A stretch of 64,000 bases of DNA from Rhizobium sp. P40RR-XXII (lineage in GTDB: Bacteria; Pseudomonadota; Alphaproteobacteria; Rhizobiales; Rhizobiaceae). A program made the position numbers and the translations under genes. Below the pieces are notes generated by a model. The model searched no databases. It was given only the letters and a program-made list of their open reading frames with translations, and was not told the DNA's origin. The stretch covers positions 1-64,000 of the forward strand of contig NZ_JABAII010000019.1 of the NCBI RefSeq assembly GCF_012641405.1, written 5' to 3'. Shown here piece by piece: positions 25,070-34,579 of this stretch; within the stretch, counting starts at the first letter, position 1, and each line of letters starts with the position of its first letter.

Positions 25070-25684
25070 TCAGAGATTGTCGGCGTTCGCGGACATGGCG
25101 CTCTTCAATGGCAAGAGCGCGGGAGACAATGTGGATAGCAGGATGTCTCTTGGCACACCGTCGGCGGCCTGCACCGATAAACCGTGGAGAAAAGCAGCGT
25201 AGAATTCCGCCAGCGCGCGGGGGTTTGCATCTGGTTTCAACTCCCCGGTCTCCGACGCTTTTCTCAGCCGCTCATTTAACGAAGCAGCGCGGTCCCGCCG
25301 GTATCGACCGAGCCGTTCGCGCACGGCTTGGCTATTGATCGTGTAATTCGTGGCCGCCATCACGATCATGCAGCCGCGGGGGTGATTTGGGCGAGTATAG
25401 AGCAAGATTGCATCCCGCAGCAGCCGCTCGAAGGCATCGAGAACATTCGGCTCCTCCGCCAAGGCGCGTGTAGCAAATCCGCCTTCGCCGGAGGCGTAAA
25501 GCATCACCGCTTCCTGGAACAGTGCCTCTTTCGATTCGAAAGCGGCATAGATGCGCGCCGAAGCGATGCCCATAGCATTGACGAGATCGGCCATCGAGAC
25601 CCCTTCGTAGCCTCGCGTCCAGAAGAGGTCGCGGGCCTTCGCCAACGCCTCGTCGCGATCAAATTCACGCGGCCTTCCCGCCAT
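25070..25684 (-). CDS. TetR-family transcriptional repressor
   Basis: This 204-residue protein has an N-terminal TetR helix-turn-helix (GRPREFDRDEALAKARDLFW, with recognition region VSMADLVNAMGIASARIYAAFESKEALFQEAV). The ligand-binding C-terminal half includes RPNHPRGCMIVMAATNYTI. It is divergent from an EmrB/QacA-type efflux gene, and between the two lies a 20-bp perfect inverted repeat containing the likely operators. It should repress both genes and release DNA when it binds a toxic compound. The ATG at 25684 fits the family start. Confidence 0.9.
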   Translation of the reverse strand: MAGRPREFDRDEALAKARDLFWTRGYEGVSMADLVNAMGIASARIYAAFESKEALFQEAVMLYASGEGGFATRALAEEPNVLDAFERLLRDAILLYTRPNHPRGCMIVMAATNYTINSQAVRERLGRYRRDRAASLNERLRKASETGELKPDANPRALAEFYAAFLHGLSVQAADGVPRDILLSTLSPALLPLKSAMSANADNL

Positions 25685-25697
25685 GCTCGACCTCAAT

Positions 25698-25767
25698 CTT
25701 TGTCGATCAACAAATAAACGGCTTGACTCAGATTTACAAGCTTCACATTATTTGTTGATCGACAAAG
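25698..25767. promoter_or_regulatory. Operator region with 20-bp perfect inverted repeat
   Basis: Bases 25698-25717 and 25748-25767 are exact reverse complements (20 bp each) separated by 30 bp, between the divergent tetR and MFS start codons. Each arm holds a near-palindromic core TTTGTYGATCRACAAA, so the region looks like two TetR operator sites. The 30-bp spacer contains TTGACT (25723-25728), a possible -35 hexamer for the MFS gene. Confidence 0.8.
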
Positions 25768-25785
25768 AAATGGCGGAGAGGAAAA

Positions 25786-27219
25786 ATGGATAAAATTGGG
25801 GAAAGGCCTTCACTGGGAGCCCGTGCGACGAATTTCAACCGGACGGCTGCGCTGGCGCTCCTCGCATTCGCGCAGCTGATCATCTCGCTCGATATCAATA
25901 TCGTTTTCGTGGCCCTGCCCCAAATCGGCCAAGGCCTCAGCTTCTCGGATCAGACGCTGCAGTGGGTCGTCAGCGCCTACACGGTCTTTTGCGGCGGTTT
26001 TTTACTATTTGGCGGGCGTGCGGCGGACCTTATTGGCCAACGCCGATTGTTCATCACGGCGCTGGGGCTTTATGCGGCATCCTCGCTGGTTGGGGGATTG
26101 GCTTGGGAGCCGGCAATCATCATCGCAGCGCGGGCGGTCCAAGGCATCGGCGGCGCGTTTCTTTTTCCCGCCACGCTCTCCCTCGTCAACCGGCTTTTCC
26201 CGGAGGGGACAGCGCGCAACCGGGCTCTAGCGGTCTGGGGAGGGGCTGGGGCCAGCGGTCTTACGATCGGGTCGCTCGCCGGCGGCTTTCTAACAAGCGC
26301 TTTTGGCTGGCCGTCGGTGTTTTTTGTCAATGTCGTCCTCGCCTCGATTGCCATCGCGGCGGCGTTTTTTGTCATCCCGCAAGATCCTCGCCAGACTGTT
26401 CGTCGCTCCTTCGATCTGCCGGGAGCGCTGACTGTCACGGGAGGCGCTACGCTGTTGGTGTTTGCGCTCGTTCAGGGACCCGTGTTCGGATGGAATGCCG
26501 CACCGATCCTCTCCGCCTTCGGCCTATCGGCGCTACTACTGCTGGCATTCGTGATCATCGAGTTGCAAAGCCGCGATCCATTGATGCCTGCCAAGCTGCT
26601 TAGTAATCGCATGCTCGTGGCGAGCATGGCCATCACCTTTCTCTATATGGGTACGTTTGGAGCCCTGCCGTATTTTCTGACAGTGCTATTCCAGGATATC
26701 CACCACTTCACAGCCTCCGAAACGGGCCTGGCCTTCCTGGTTCCTTCACTTGCCATTGCTGTCGGTACTCAAATCGGCGAGCGATATGCATCACGCCTTT
26801 CGGCACGATCGACATTGATTGCGGGAATGCTGGCGGGGGCGGCAGGCACGGCCATTATGGTGGCCGGGGCATGGCCGGAAAGTAGCTACGCAGTCATCGT
26901 TCCGGGTCTGGTCGTTGTAGGAATTGGTCAGGGCATTGTGTGGACCGCAATGTGGATTATTGCCAGTTCCGGAGTATCGGATAGCGAACAGGGTGTTGCG
27001 TCAGGGATGGCGTCGACCACGATGAACATAGGCAACGCTGTTGGTCTTGCCGTCGTCGTTGGCTTTGCCAATGCTCATGCCGGTTTCGCAAAGGGTGAGG
27101 TATCGGCCGGCGATCTAGCGAGCGGCGTTCGTCTCGCGTTCTGGCTCTGTGCGACGGGCGGCGTCATCGCCACGGTTATTGCCATGGCAGTTCTGGTTCC
27201 ACCGCGGCAATTGCGGTAG
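25786..27219 (+). CDS. MFS drug-efflux transporter, DHA2 (EmrB/QacA) family
   Basis: This 477-residue membrane protein is long enough for 14 transmembrane helices. It begins with LALLAFAQLIISLDINIVFVALPQIG, carrying the helix-1 D that marks DHA2 carriers, followed by FLLFGGRAADLIGQRR (motif A) and a motif-C-like GASGLTIGSLAGGFLT in the region of helix 5. Such carriers export drugs or amphipathic compounds using the proton gradient. It is divergent from tetR across a shared operator, the usual arrangement for inducible efflux. The ribosome site GAGAGG precedes the ATG. Confidence 0.9.
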   Translation: MDKIGERPSLGARATNFNRTAALALLAFAQLIISLDINIVFVALPQIGQGLSFSDQTLQWVVSAYTVFCGGFLLFGGRAADLIGQRRLFITALGLYAASSLVGGLAWEPAIIIAARAVQGIGGAFLFPATLSLVNRLFPEGTARNRALAVWGGAGASGLTIGSLAGGFLTSAFGWPSVFFVNVVLASIAIAAAFFVIPQDPRQTVRRSFDLPGALTVTGGATLLVFALVQGPVFGWNAAPILSAFGLSALLLLAFVIIELQSRDPLMPAKLLSNRMLVASMAITFLYMGTFGALPYFLTVLFQDIHHFTASETGLAFLVPSLAIAVGTQIGERYASRLSARSTLIAGMLAGAAGTAIMVAGAWPESSYAVIVPGLVVVGIGQGIVWTAMWIIASSGVSDSEQGVASGMASTTMNIGNAVGLAVVVGFANAHAGFAKGEVSAGDLASGVRLAFWLCATGGVIATVIAMAVLVPPRQLR

Positions 27220-27309
27220 AATCCATGAAGCAATTGCCACGTTGATTTCATCGATCCCAAGTCGGATAACGAGGTTTGAGTTGGCCGTGTTACCAGATTT
27301 CCTGCGTTT

Positions 27310-28521
27310 TTAATTTTCCCGCAGCCGCAGCGTCAGGAAACCGGCAGCGACAGCGGCGGCCATGCTGAAGAGTATGGGGCCAAGATAGCTGCCGGTTTTG
27401 TCGAAGATGAGCCCTGCCATTGTCGGCCCCAGCAACGCAGCGACCCCCACGGCCGTATAGAGATAACCGAGTATTGTTCCAATGTGTCTGACGCCGAAAA
27501 GATCGGCAGCCACCGCGGGATACAGTCCGACGCAACCACCATAACTCATTCCAAATAGCAGGGCGAAAAGCGCGAGCATGGCGATGCCGTTGGCGACGGA
27601 CCATAGGAGGAACGAGCCGGCGACGGCAAATGTGAGGATTGCCAAGAGGCGCAAGGAACCGATGCGGTCACCCAGACCGGCCAGCACGAAACGTCCAAAG
27701 ATATTTCCGATGCCGATGAGTGCGATAAGGATTGTGCCGCTTTCAAGTGACAGACCCAAGTCGTGCGCTGCCGGGACGATATGAACGTAGGGTATGAATG
27801 TCGAGAACGACGCCAGGACCAGCATAACGAAGAACAGGCGGAACCGGCTATTGCGCCAGACTGTGAAAGGACTAGGCCGGTCGTTGGATCGCGGTTCTAT
27901 GGAAGTTTTGTCACCTTGACGTTTGCGTACCAGCATTGCGGCCGGCAAACCGATCATAGCGATGACAACCGCCAAACCGATGAAACATCCGCGCCACCCG
28001 AGCTCGGGGACGAGACGGCCGATTGTAAAGGGTAGCAGGAGCGTGCCAAGACCGAGGCCGGCCGTAGCAATACCGGATGCGCGGCTTCGCTTCAGAACAA
28101 ACCAGGACTGCACGGCGCCGAGCGCGGGAACATAAGAGAGGCCGATCCCAAGTCCCACGCCGGCACCATACCAAACGTAAAGCGAGACAAGGGTCTGCGC
28201 TTGGCTGGCTCCGATATAGCCAATGATCATTGCCACCAGACCAGTCGCTATGACCGCACGAGACGACCAGCGGTCGGCAAGCGCGCCGGCGATCGCGCCG
28301 AGCGAATAAAACACGAAGGCCGATATGGAGAAGACAAGTGCGATTTCGCCACGCGATGCCGCAAATTCCTCGGAAAGACCGGGAAACACGGCGGAGAACG
28401 CGTAGGCTGATCCGAAGGTTACAGCTGTCAGTGCATGCGCGCCGCCGACGACCCGCCACCCGCTTGGTGAATCTGTGTCTTCCGACAGGGGGTCGGGTAA
28501 GGATGTAGACGACAAAATCAA
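27310..28521 (-). CDS. MFS transporter, OxlT/monocarboxylate-like
   Basis: This 403-residue protein with about 12 hydrophobic helices matches the MFS branch of oxalate/monocarboxylate carriers: helix 1 region GSAYAFSAVFPGLSEEF, then GAIAGALADRWSSRAVIATG, GIGLSYVPALGAVQSWFVLKRSRASGIATAGLGLG, and GMSYGGCVGLYPAVAADLFG in the second half. The substrate is unknown, probably an organic anion. The start is a TTG at 28521 with a GAAAGG site five bases upstream; no ATG lies near the N-terminus. It faces the DHA2 gene tail to tail. Confidence 0.82.
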   Translation of the reverse strand: MILSSTSLPDPLSEDTDSPSGWRVVGGAHALTAVTFGSAYAFSAVFPGLSEEFAASRGEIALVFSISAFVFYSLGAIAGALADRWSSRAVIATGLVAMIIGYIGASQAQTLVSLYVWYGAGVGLGIGLSYVPALGAVQSWFVLKRSRASGIATAGLGLGTLLLPFTIGRLVPELGWRGCFIGLAVVIAMIGLPAAMLVRKRQGDKTSIEPRSNDRPSPFTVWRNSRFRLFFVMLVLASFSTFIPYVHIVPAAHDLGLSLESGTILIALIGIGNIFGRFVLAGLGDRIGSLRLLAILTFAVAGSFLLWSVANGIAMLALFALLFGMSYGGCVGLYPAVAADLFGVRHIGTILGYLYTAVGVAALLGPTMAGLIFDKTGSYLGPILFSMAAAVAAGFLTLRLREN

Positions 28522-30056
28522 ACGCCTTTCGAAGATTTATGGCTCGAAGGAATGAGTGTGGCAGATGCGGATAGCTCGGAGAATTGAATAGATTTGATTT
28601 CCCGTATTCAATGCGCTGATAATAATGTGGGCCCTTTCCACTTAATTGTTGATCTGCTGAGAACTTTCCTTGGCACTGTCGAAGGCCGCACCGGTGGTTT
28701 ATGCCGCAGTAGGTATGCAGATCCAGTATCTGGAACAGTCGGTTGGCACAGAACGTCTCGTAGGTTTCCCGCAGGCGGCAAATTCAAATCCCGCCGGCGA
28801 GAAACCGCTTTCCTTTGCCGGGAAAATGCTGCGGTTGGGCGACGAGGCCAAGCGGCGATCCGCTCGGTTAGAGAAAATCAGTTCGGTGCGTCTTGGTGGC
28901 CACCGGTGCTCGCGTAATTTGCAGCCGGGCATCCCGGGGTTGCGGTGAAGCGGGTCTGTGAGACATCGTCTCAGCTCATGCCGACCGTGCAGAACAGACA
29001 CTTGACTGGACCGTTGTTACGGGGCGACCGGCCGATGCGTTCGCGGCTTACCGGGGAGACCCCTTGGTCTGGTTTAGATCCGGTCAACCATGTAAGCTGA
29101 GAGCTCCCTTCCCCTATCGCCTTGTTCGAGATCGACGGTGGACCCGCGCATGCGGATGTTCTGTCCGCTCAAGAGTGCGACCCGGGCCTGACCGGTATGT
29201 TGCCAGAAAGGCATGACCTCATATCCCAATCCGTGACTAGCCGCATCAGCCGCCAAGACGCCAGCCAGATGCATTACAAAATGTCGTTCCTGCCGCGCTG
29301 ATGGTCGTCGGCTGGTTACCAGCTTCCTGACGACGACGGAGACCTGATCCTGCGACGAGGTCCACTCGCCCGTCCCGTTTCTGTTTCTCGTTGAATGTCG
29401 CCGGTCTCCAACGTATCCGTCAGTCTCGGAAGGCCAGGCTGCTGCGCAACAGAACAGGAGCTGAACGCGGCTCGACTGCAAGTCGGGGTGACTCGATGAG
29501 ACAACTGGCGGCTTCAAGTTCCCGAATTTGCGGCGGGTTGTTGAGATTTGTCTTGGGCTCAAAATACGTATGGGTAATCGAAGTGAATGTATCTATAGCT
29601 TCCTTATAGCGGAAAAGATATAATTAAAACAAATGGATAATGGAATAGAAAATTCACCATTTGAGGAGTAAAATGCGGTAATCGGAGCATGTTCGGCCGC
29701 CCTGCAGTTTCGGCATCCAACGTCCGTCGGGTTAGCGCGATCCACTGCCTTCACCTCGGCTGTTCCCAGCAGGGCGCGCGATAAAGCTGCCCGCGCTAAG
29801 ATGGCATAACGGACAAGCTTTCGATTTCGCCGATGTGTTGTCGTCTCGCGTCAACCCGCTGCAGGCAGCAAGGGTGTAGTTCCCAACGCCCAAGCTATAA
29901 GATCTGGCTGATCAAGGCGGAAAGTTTGAGGCGCGGATCACGCGGTACTATGGCTTTAGAATGGACCATTTTGCTCCACAGTCAATGTTGCAATCTGTGA
30001 AGCGGCCTACGTCGACTGTCGCTTGAACGGTCGAAGTTGGGGGCGGCTCGGACTCG
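28522..30056. other. Gene-poor 1.5-kb stretch
   Basis: Several ORFs of 60-160 codons occur on both strands, the longest being minus 29074-29562. None has recognisable domains, and frames overlap one another without a good ribosome site. The stretch may hold decayed genes. Nothing here is claimed as coding. Confidence 0.5.
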
Positions 30057-30593
30057 CTATTCGATCTTATCGGGTCGGACTTGGTAACTGAGGTCCACAC
30101 TCGAAACGGAATTCATGTGCTCGCGCAGCAGCTGGATGGCTTGGTGAACGGTTGGCCCAATAGCCGGTGGCGGGTCCGAGCATTCGTAGAATTCGCGCCA
30201 TACGTACAGGGTCAATTCGGCGCCATCGGTTCCGCGCTCCCCCTCCCCTTCCGCAAAATTTTCCAGCACGCGATAGCGGGAATCCTGCCGGAAGAGTTCC
30301 TCGACCCAATCGTAAATCGGGATTACATGAAAATGGATCGTATTGCCGGGAAGATGTCCATATCGGCCTGTATAGACGTGTCGAGCATTCAGTCGCTGCT
30401 TCAGTTCGGCCTGAGCAAGCGCCAGCAGCGGGCCAAGTTCCCTCAAGGGGCCTGTGGACAGTTCCGATAGATCGGTAGCGAAGTATTTGGCGCTGATGAT
30501 GAGATAACCTGGGAGAGCGGAATTTGTACGACTGACAAGCCATCCGCCGGTCTCGGCTATAAGATATGGATCCGACTTCAAACAGCCTCCCAT
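30057..30593 (-). CDS. HIT-family protein with altered active-site triad
   Basis: This 178-residue protein has the HIT (histidine-triad nucleotide-binding) layout: an early GGWLVSRTNSALPGYLIISAKYFATDLSEL segment, then LLALAQAELKQRLN, and the active-site strand LPGNTIHFHVIPIYDWVEEL. The family motif is HxHxHxx; here the first His is Thr while the second (nucleophile) and third remain (TIHFHVI). The C-terminal ~60 residues extend beyond the HIT core. HIT proteins hydrolyse or transfer nucleotidyl groups. The ATG at 30593 is preferred over the GTG at 30626. It stands alone beside the twin parS-like sites. Confidence 0.65.
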   Translation of the reverse strand: MGGCLKSDPYLIAETGGWLVSRTNSALPGYLIISAKYFATDLSELSTGPLRELGPLLALAQAELKQRLNARHVYTGRYGHLPGNTIHFHVIPIYDWVEELFRQDSRYRVLENFAEGEGERGTDGAELTLYVWREFYECSDPPPAIGPTVHQAIQLLREHMNSVSSVDLSYQVRPDKIE

Positions 30594-30780
30594 TTTTCCC
30601 GGTAGCGTTCTCGCGCGGCCTTTCACTTTCCCGAGATGGCTGGCAGCACTGAGCTTTAGTGTCGACCACGGTTAGATAGGGACATTGCCCAACCTATTCA
30701 TGTCGAGAGCTGAATGGCAAGCGCTGGATGCTCCAAGGTCTTGCCAGGCGTCGCCGGCGGGCCGGTCACCTGGGTCAGTG

Positions 30781-30804
30781 AAACCCTGACAGCTGTCAGG
30801 GTTT
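30781..30804. other. parS-like perfect palindrome, distal copy 1
   Basis: A 24-bp perfect palindrome has core CCCTGACAGCTGTCAGGG flanked by AAA/TTT. The core matches the site after repB at all but one position. It lies in a gene-free stretch about 8.9 kb from repB and is a probable RepB binding site. Confidence 0.75.
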
Positions 30805-30912
30805 TGATAGCAGAGCTAGATTCCAATTGGAGGACCATGGCGTGCTTTCGAGCTTATCTCGGTGGATGTGAGGGTGTTTGGCACGCTGGTTTCCCGGCCG
30901 AGTATGCAATGA

Positions 30913-30944
30913 ATGAAAACCCTGACAGCTGTCAGGGTTTTCAT
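30913..30944. other. parS-like perfect palindrome, distal copy 2
   Basis: A 32-bp perfect palindrome has the same core as copy 1, with arms extended by AAAA/TTTT and ATG/CAT. Its centre lies 136 bp from the centre of copy 1, close to 13 helical turns. Together the two sites may be the main centromere of the replicon. Confidence 0.75.
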
Positions 30945-32303
30945 GGGACAAGGCTCTCGTCCTACAGTCGCGAATAACCGCGAGTTCCGGCGGGTGCGGT
31001 ATAATCAACCATCGAAGTATTCTAGCGCTGAGCAACATTGCACAGGTCCGCGTTAGCACCCGAGATGCATTCGATGTAAGGCAGAGCAGAGATCTGGCTC
31101 TGTGCCTACTCGTTGATCCACATAAGGACCAGCTCCTACGCCCTGTGAGCTGCCTATCCGTACGAGTAGATGATCCCCGGCCGAACGAATCTTGATAGGC
31201 AGCGGATCCGCTGCTCCACCACGCGACTCGAATGGAACCGCGCGGGCGGCTGGTGATATGCTATATCAGCGCAACTCTGACGACCCACCGGTGTTGTCTA
31301 CGACACCGGCGGCTAGTCAAGCTTGCCAGAGTTGTCGCCGGAATCAGTGTTCTGGTCACCATCATCTCCGGAAGCAGGTGCTGAACGGCGGCCTCACGAC
31401 CATTTGGAGGTCGACGGCTGGAATCTTGTGCGTAATCACCCTGGGATTATCAAGGCCAGAGGATAGATCAAGGCAACCGCGACGACGAACCTCGACCTGT
31501 GTTAGCTGTCTGCTGAGGTTGGCATCCGCTCCAGCGTGGCGAAGAACGTCGTTGCCAGAACCGCACGGAACAAGGCTCCTACCCGCATTTCTCAAGCGGA
31601 AAGCCGTCGGCGAGGTTGGATTGAGCGACTGGCACCGCGCCGCCGTCAATGCCCTATAGAATTCGGAAGCCAATAAGCCGCACATCACCGAACTGGCGAT
31701 GAAAAGTGCCAGACAGCTCAGAACGCTTACCGTGCGCTCGGCAATGCTCACGGGGAAGATGAAAAAGCTTGGCGTGCTCCATGTCGGCTTTAGCCCCCGC
31801 CGGTTCGGCATCTGACTCGTTTCCGACGGAGAAGTCTGGCAATCGCGGTCGTCGATCCGGGCAGTCACGCCGCCGGTGTCCACATGTACAATGTTAAGAA
31901 AAACATGTTCAGGGTAGTTGGAAGCGCTTTCGAATGGTAGGCGTCCCGCGCGTAAAGCACGCTATAAAGCACAGACGATCGAGCTTTGCGCAGCGCAATT
32001 GCCGAGGCGACACACCAATAGGCAGACGAAGGCGGAAGAGATCAGATCCTTATGGTCTTTCGCAGGGGATGATCCTCAAGCGACCCGATATATTTCAATC
32101 GACCTAATCCTGTTGCCGATGTTGTTACGGGCCGAAGCGGGGACCTGGCGCAGATGGAGGATCATGTACGAGAGGCGGCGTCATTTTTTCCGTGGCTGCG
32201 CATTCCGCCCCATCAATATAGCCGGCCGATTTCGCCGCGACCATCAGGCCTGGGCAGCGGGTATTGAGTATTGGTCGATGTCCACGCCGCGCGCCGAACT
32301 GGC
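30945..32303. other. Gene-poor stretch, possibly decayed genes
   Basis: About 1.36 kb contains only overlapping, unrecognised ORFs on both strands (for example minus 31362-31883 and plus 31918-32511). Plus-strand bases 31676-31818 read as an open 46-codon tail ending in TGA, without a start. No domain was recognised in any of these. Confidence 0.5.
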
Positions 32304-32777
32304 TCAGCCGCGACGAGCAGCCTCGATCGCCGCGACGTCGATCTTGCGCATGGTCATCATCGCATCAAAAGCACGTTTTGCCTCATCCCCGCCGGCGACG
32401 AGTGCTTCCATCAAGATGCGCGGTGTGATCTGCCAGGAAACACCCCATCTATCCTTGCACCAGCCACACTCACTTTCCTGGCCGCCATTGTTAACAATGG
32501 CGTTCCAGTAGCGATCGGTCTCTTCCTGGTCTTCGGTGGCGATCTGAAACGAAAATGCCTCGTTGTGCTTGAATACGGGACCACCGTTCAGCCCGACGCA
32601 GGGAATGCCCGCAACGGAGAATTCGACGACCAACACATCGCCCTGCTTGCCTTCCGGATAATTGCCGGGAGCGCGGACGATGGCCCCCATCGCACTATTC
32701 GGAAAGGTTCCGACATAGAAGCGGGCGGCGGCTTCGGCGTCCTTGTCGTACCATAAGCAGATTGTGTTCTTTGTCAT
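32304..32777 (-). CDS. VOC-superfamily protein, PhnB / 3-demethylubiquinone-methyltransferase-like
   Basis: This 157-residue VOC-fold protein of the PhnB-like group has the family start KNTICLWYDKDAEAAARFYVGTFPNS, the segment VEFSVAGIPCVGLNGGPVFKHNEAFSFQI, and CGWCKDRWGVSWQITPRIL near the end. It is often annotated as 3-demethylubiquinone-9 3-methyltransferase on old evidence, but no SAM site is visible. The ATG at 32777 follows a GGAAGGAAA ribosome site and gives the family N-terminus. The function is unknown, possibly metal-dependent binding or isomerisation. Confidence 0.85.
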   Translation of the reverse strand: MTKNTICLWYDKDAEAAARFYVGTFPNSAMGAIVRAPGNYPEGKQGDVLVVEFSVAGIPCVGLNGGPVFKHNEAFSFQIATEDQEETDRYWNAIVNNGGQESECGWCKDRWGVSWQITPRILMEALVAGGDEAKRAFDAMMTMRKIDVAAIEAARRG

Positions 32778-33160
32778 TAGCGCGTTTCCTTCCCAACTGG
32801 CGTGATTTTCGATGTGAAATAGGCTGCAGGCTGACTTTCTCGATCCTTTGGGAAGCAATTTTGCACCAATATCCTCCCCGCCGCCAGCTTGCGCGAACGC
32901 GAGATTAACGCTTCAACGCCGGTGCGGCTATTTTAGGTCAAGGACTGACGGAAGTGATATGAGGTTTAAGTTCAAAATAAGGAAAAAGCGATACTCATTC
33001 ATATGGTTAACATGTAAGAGAATTGTGCATCACCCTGAAGATACGAGTACCTAAGATATTTTGGGGGCGAAGACGCGCTTTCCAGGCTATCCCACATAAT
33101 TCGTGGGACCGGGCAACCCTGCGTATACAGGGACCTCCTCGCGTTTGGCAGACCTACCTA

Positions 33161-33397
33161 TTAGGCGAAGCGAAATATCCATACGATGAGGAGAATGTCG
33201 ATCAGCAATGCGATCAGCAGAAGCAGGCTTATGAGCTTTCGTCGCTCTACCGTCGCCTTTGCTTCAATTTGGAAAGCCGCTTTATAGGCGTTTTCGGTGT
33301 CTCGGTCACTCACTGGTCTAATAGAGTTTCGAGGGCGTGTCATATTGACGAGGCCGCATGTGACGAAGATGAAAAACAATAGCAGATAAGGGGCCAT
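33161..33397 (-). CDS. Small hypothetical membrane protein
   Basis: From the ATG at 33397 this gives 78 residues with two hydrophobic segments: APYLLLFFIFVTCGLVNM at the N-terminus and LISLLLLIALLIDILLIVWIF at the C-terminus. A charged loop (NAYKAAFQIEAKATVERRK) lies between. The frame is open upstream to 33580, but that part looks non-coding and the ribosome site is weak for every start. No family was recognised. Confidence 0.45.
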   Translation of the reverse strand: MAPYLLLFFIFVTCGLVNMTRPRNSIRPVSDRDTENAYKAAFQIEAKATVERRKLISLLLLIALLIDILLIVWIFRFA

Positions 33398-34041
33398 CTC
33401 AAACGCAGCCTTTTGCTGTCCAGCCACTTTGCGGTTTCTCATTAGATAAGCAGGTTTCACTGTCCACCACAATTGAAGACCGCTTGCATGCGCAGGCGGT
33501 TCTGCGTTGCCAGACATTTTGCTCCACTTATAGAAATGATGCGGCGCTGAAGGGTGATATCGATTTGACGCCGTGGTCACGATCAGGCCACTAAATTGTC
33601 GATCGGGTACATCTATAGCGGCGTGCAGCGGAGGGCTGGAATGATCGATCGCCAGCCATTGGCTCTCAAAGCCTCTGTGCAGAGGATCGAAACAAGGCAG
33701 TGCTTTGTCTGGGCCTGGTGAGAAATGATCCCTCGTTTTTTCACCACCGCATTTTCGATGACGAGGAGAGCAGCAATACTACGCGTTAATGGCGGAACAT
33801 GACGTGATGCGCATTTCTGTTGACGAAATGGCCCAGATGGCACAGCAGTTCACGACAGCTTTCCATTGTGAGAGGATCACATCCGAGGCGCCTAAGAGTG
33901 CAGGGTGGATATTTGCGCGGATCCGGGACGTTACGATTATCTCAAATTACGAAAGCAGCGTATACTCCGCTGACTGTCGGATGTTTTGTTTCGGTAGGAA
34001 CAAAGATGACATCGCCTCCGTTTCAGCGCCAGAGGTCGATT
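33398..34041. other. Intergenic, no convincing gene
   Basis: About 640 bp have mixed composition. One ORF (plus 33789-34136, 115 codons) lacks recognisable motifs and overlaps the DUF982 gene, so it is not called. No RNA or repeat was seen. Confidence 0.4.
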
Positions 34042-34344
34042 ATGTTGATCTATGGAACATGGCAGAGACCTGTAAGTATTCAGCTGCAGCGCGTCGGCGA
34101 GTTCCGAGCGATCAACAGCAGTTCGGAAGCACTTGACTATTTGTTAGCGGATTGGCCCGCCGAGGAAGATCAGGCTTATCAGGATGCGTTGATAATCTGT
34201 CGCGCCGCAGTCGAGGGTCATTCCAATCCCGAGATCGCGAGGGATGCCTTCATCGTGGCGGCGTATGAGGCTCACATCTACATGAAACTCGGATATATCG
34301 ACCGCGATTTTATCGCCATCGAACCACCGAATCCAGCATTCTGA
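34042..34344 (+). CDS. DUF982-family protein
   Basis: This 100-residue protein of the small family DUF982, abundant in rhizobia, has the pattern WQRPVSIQL near the start, a VGEFRAINSSSEALDYLLADWP segment, then ALIICRAAVEGHSNPEIARDAFIVAAYEAHIYMK. The frame is open upstream, but the ATG at 34042 with an AGAGG site gives the family length. The function of DUF982 is unknown. Confidence 0.8.
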   Translation: MLIYGTWQRPVSIQLQRVGEFRAINSSSEALDYLLADWPAEEDQAYQDALIICRAAVEGHSNPEIARDAFIVAAYEAHIYMKLGYIDRDFIAIEPPNPAF

Positions 34345-34579
34345 GATCGTAGCACATTCGGCTCGAAACTCACACCGCTCCGAACGGCGACAGCCATAAA
34401 GCCGCCGTTCCGTGGTCAGCAGATCGCCGTACTATTGCCCCACAGAAATCGTTTGGCGGCCACATTGTCGCCCGATCGGTCTTCAACCCTAACTCGCGGC
34501 AAAATCAATGCGACATGCCGCCGTTCGCTCTACGCCACTAAAGAGGTGTTACCCCCCGCACTATCGAAGAGGAATTAAG

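Noticed and set aside
28670..28948. 92-codon plus-strand ORF in the gene-poor stretch
   Set aside because: Looks mildly coding, but it overlaps two other frames and has no recognisable family.
29074..29562. 162-codon minus-strand ORF
   Set aside because: No recognisable domain, irregular composition and several overlapping ORFs; the ribosome site is not convincing.
31362..31883. 173-codon minus-strand ORF
   Set aside because: No family resemblance, very Arg/Ser/Cys-rich in the manner of non-coding frames; an opposite-strand ORF overlaps it.
31918..32511. 197-codon plus-strand ORF
   Set aside because: Its second half is the antisense shadow of the VOC gene and its first half has no recognisable features.
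32959..33054. 31-codon basic ORF with a good GGAAG ribosome site
   Set aside because: Too short and without family or neighbour support to call.
33789..34136. 115-codon plus-strand ORF overlapping the DUF982 gene
   Set aside because: Overlaps the better supported DUF982 gene by about 95 bp in another frame, and no motif was found.
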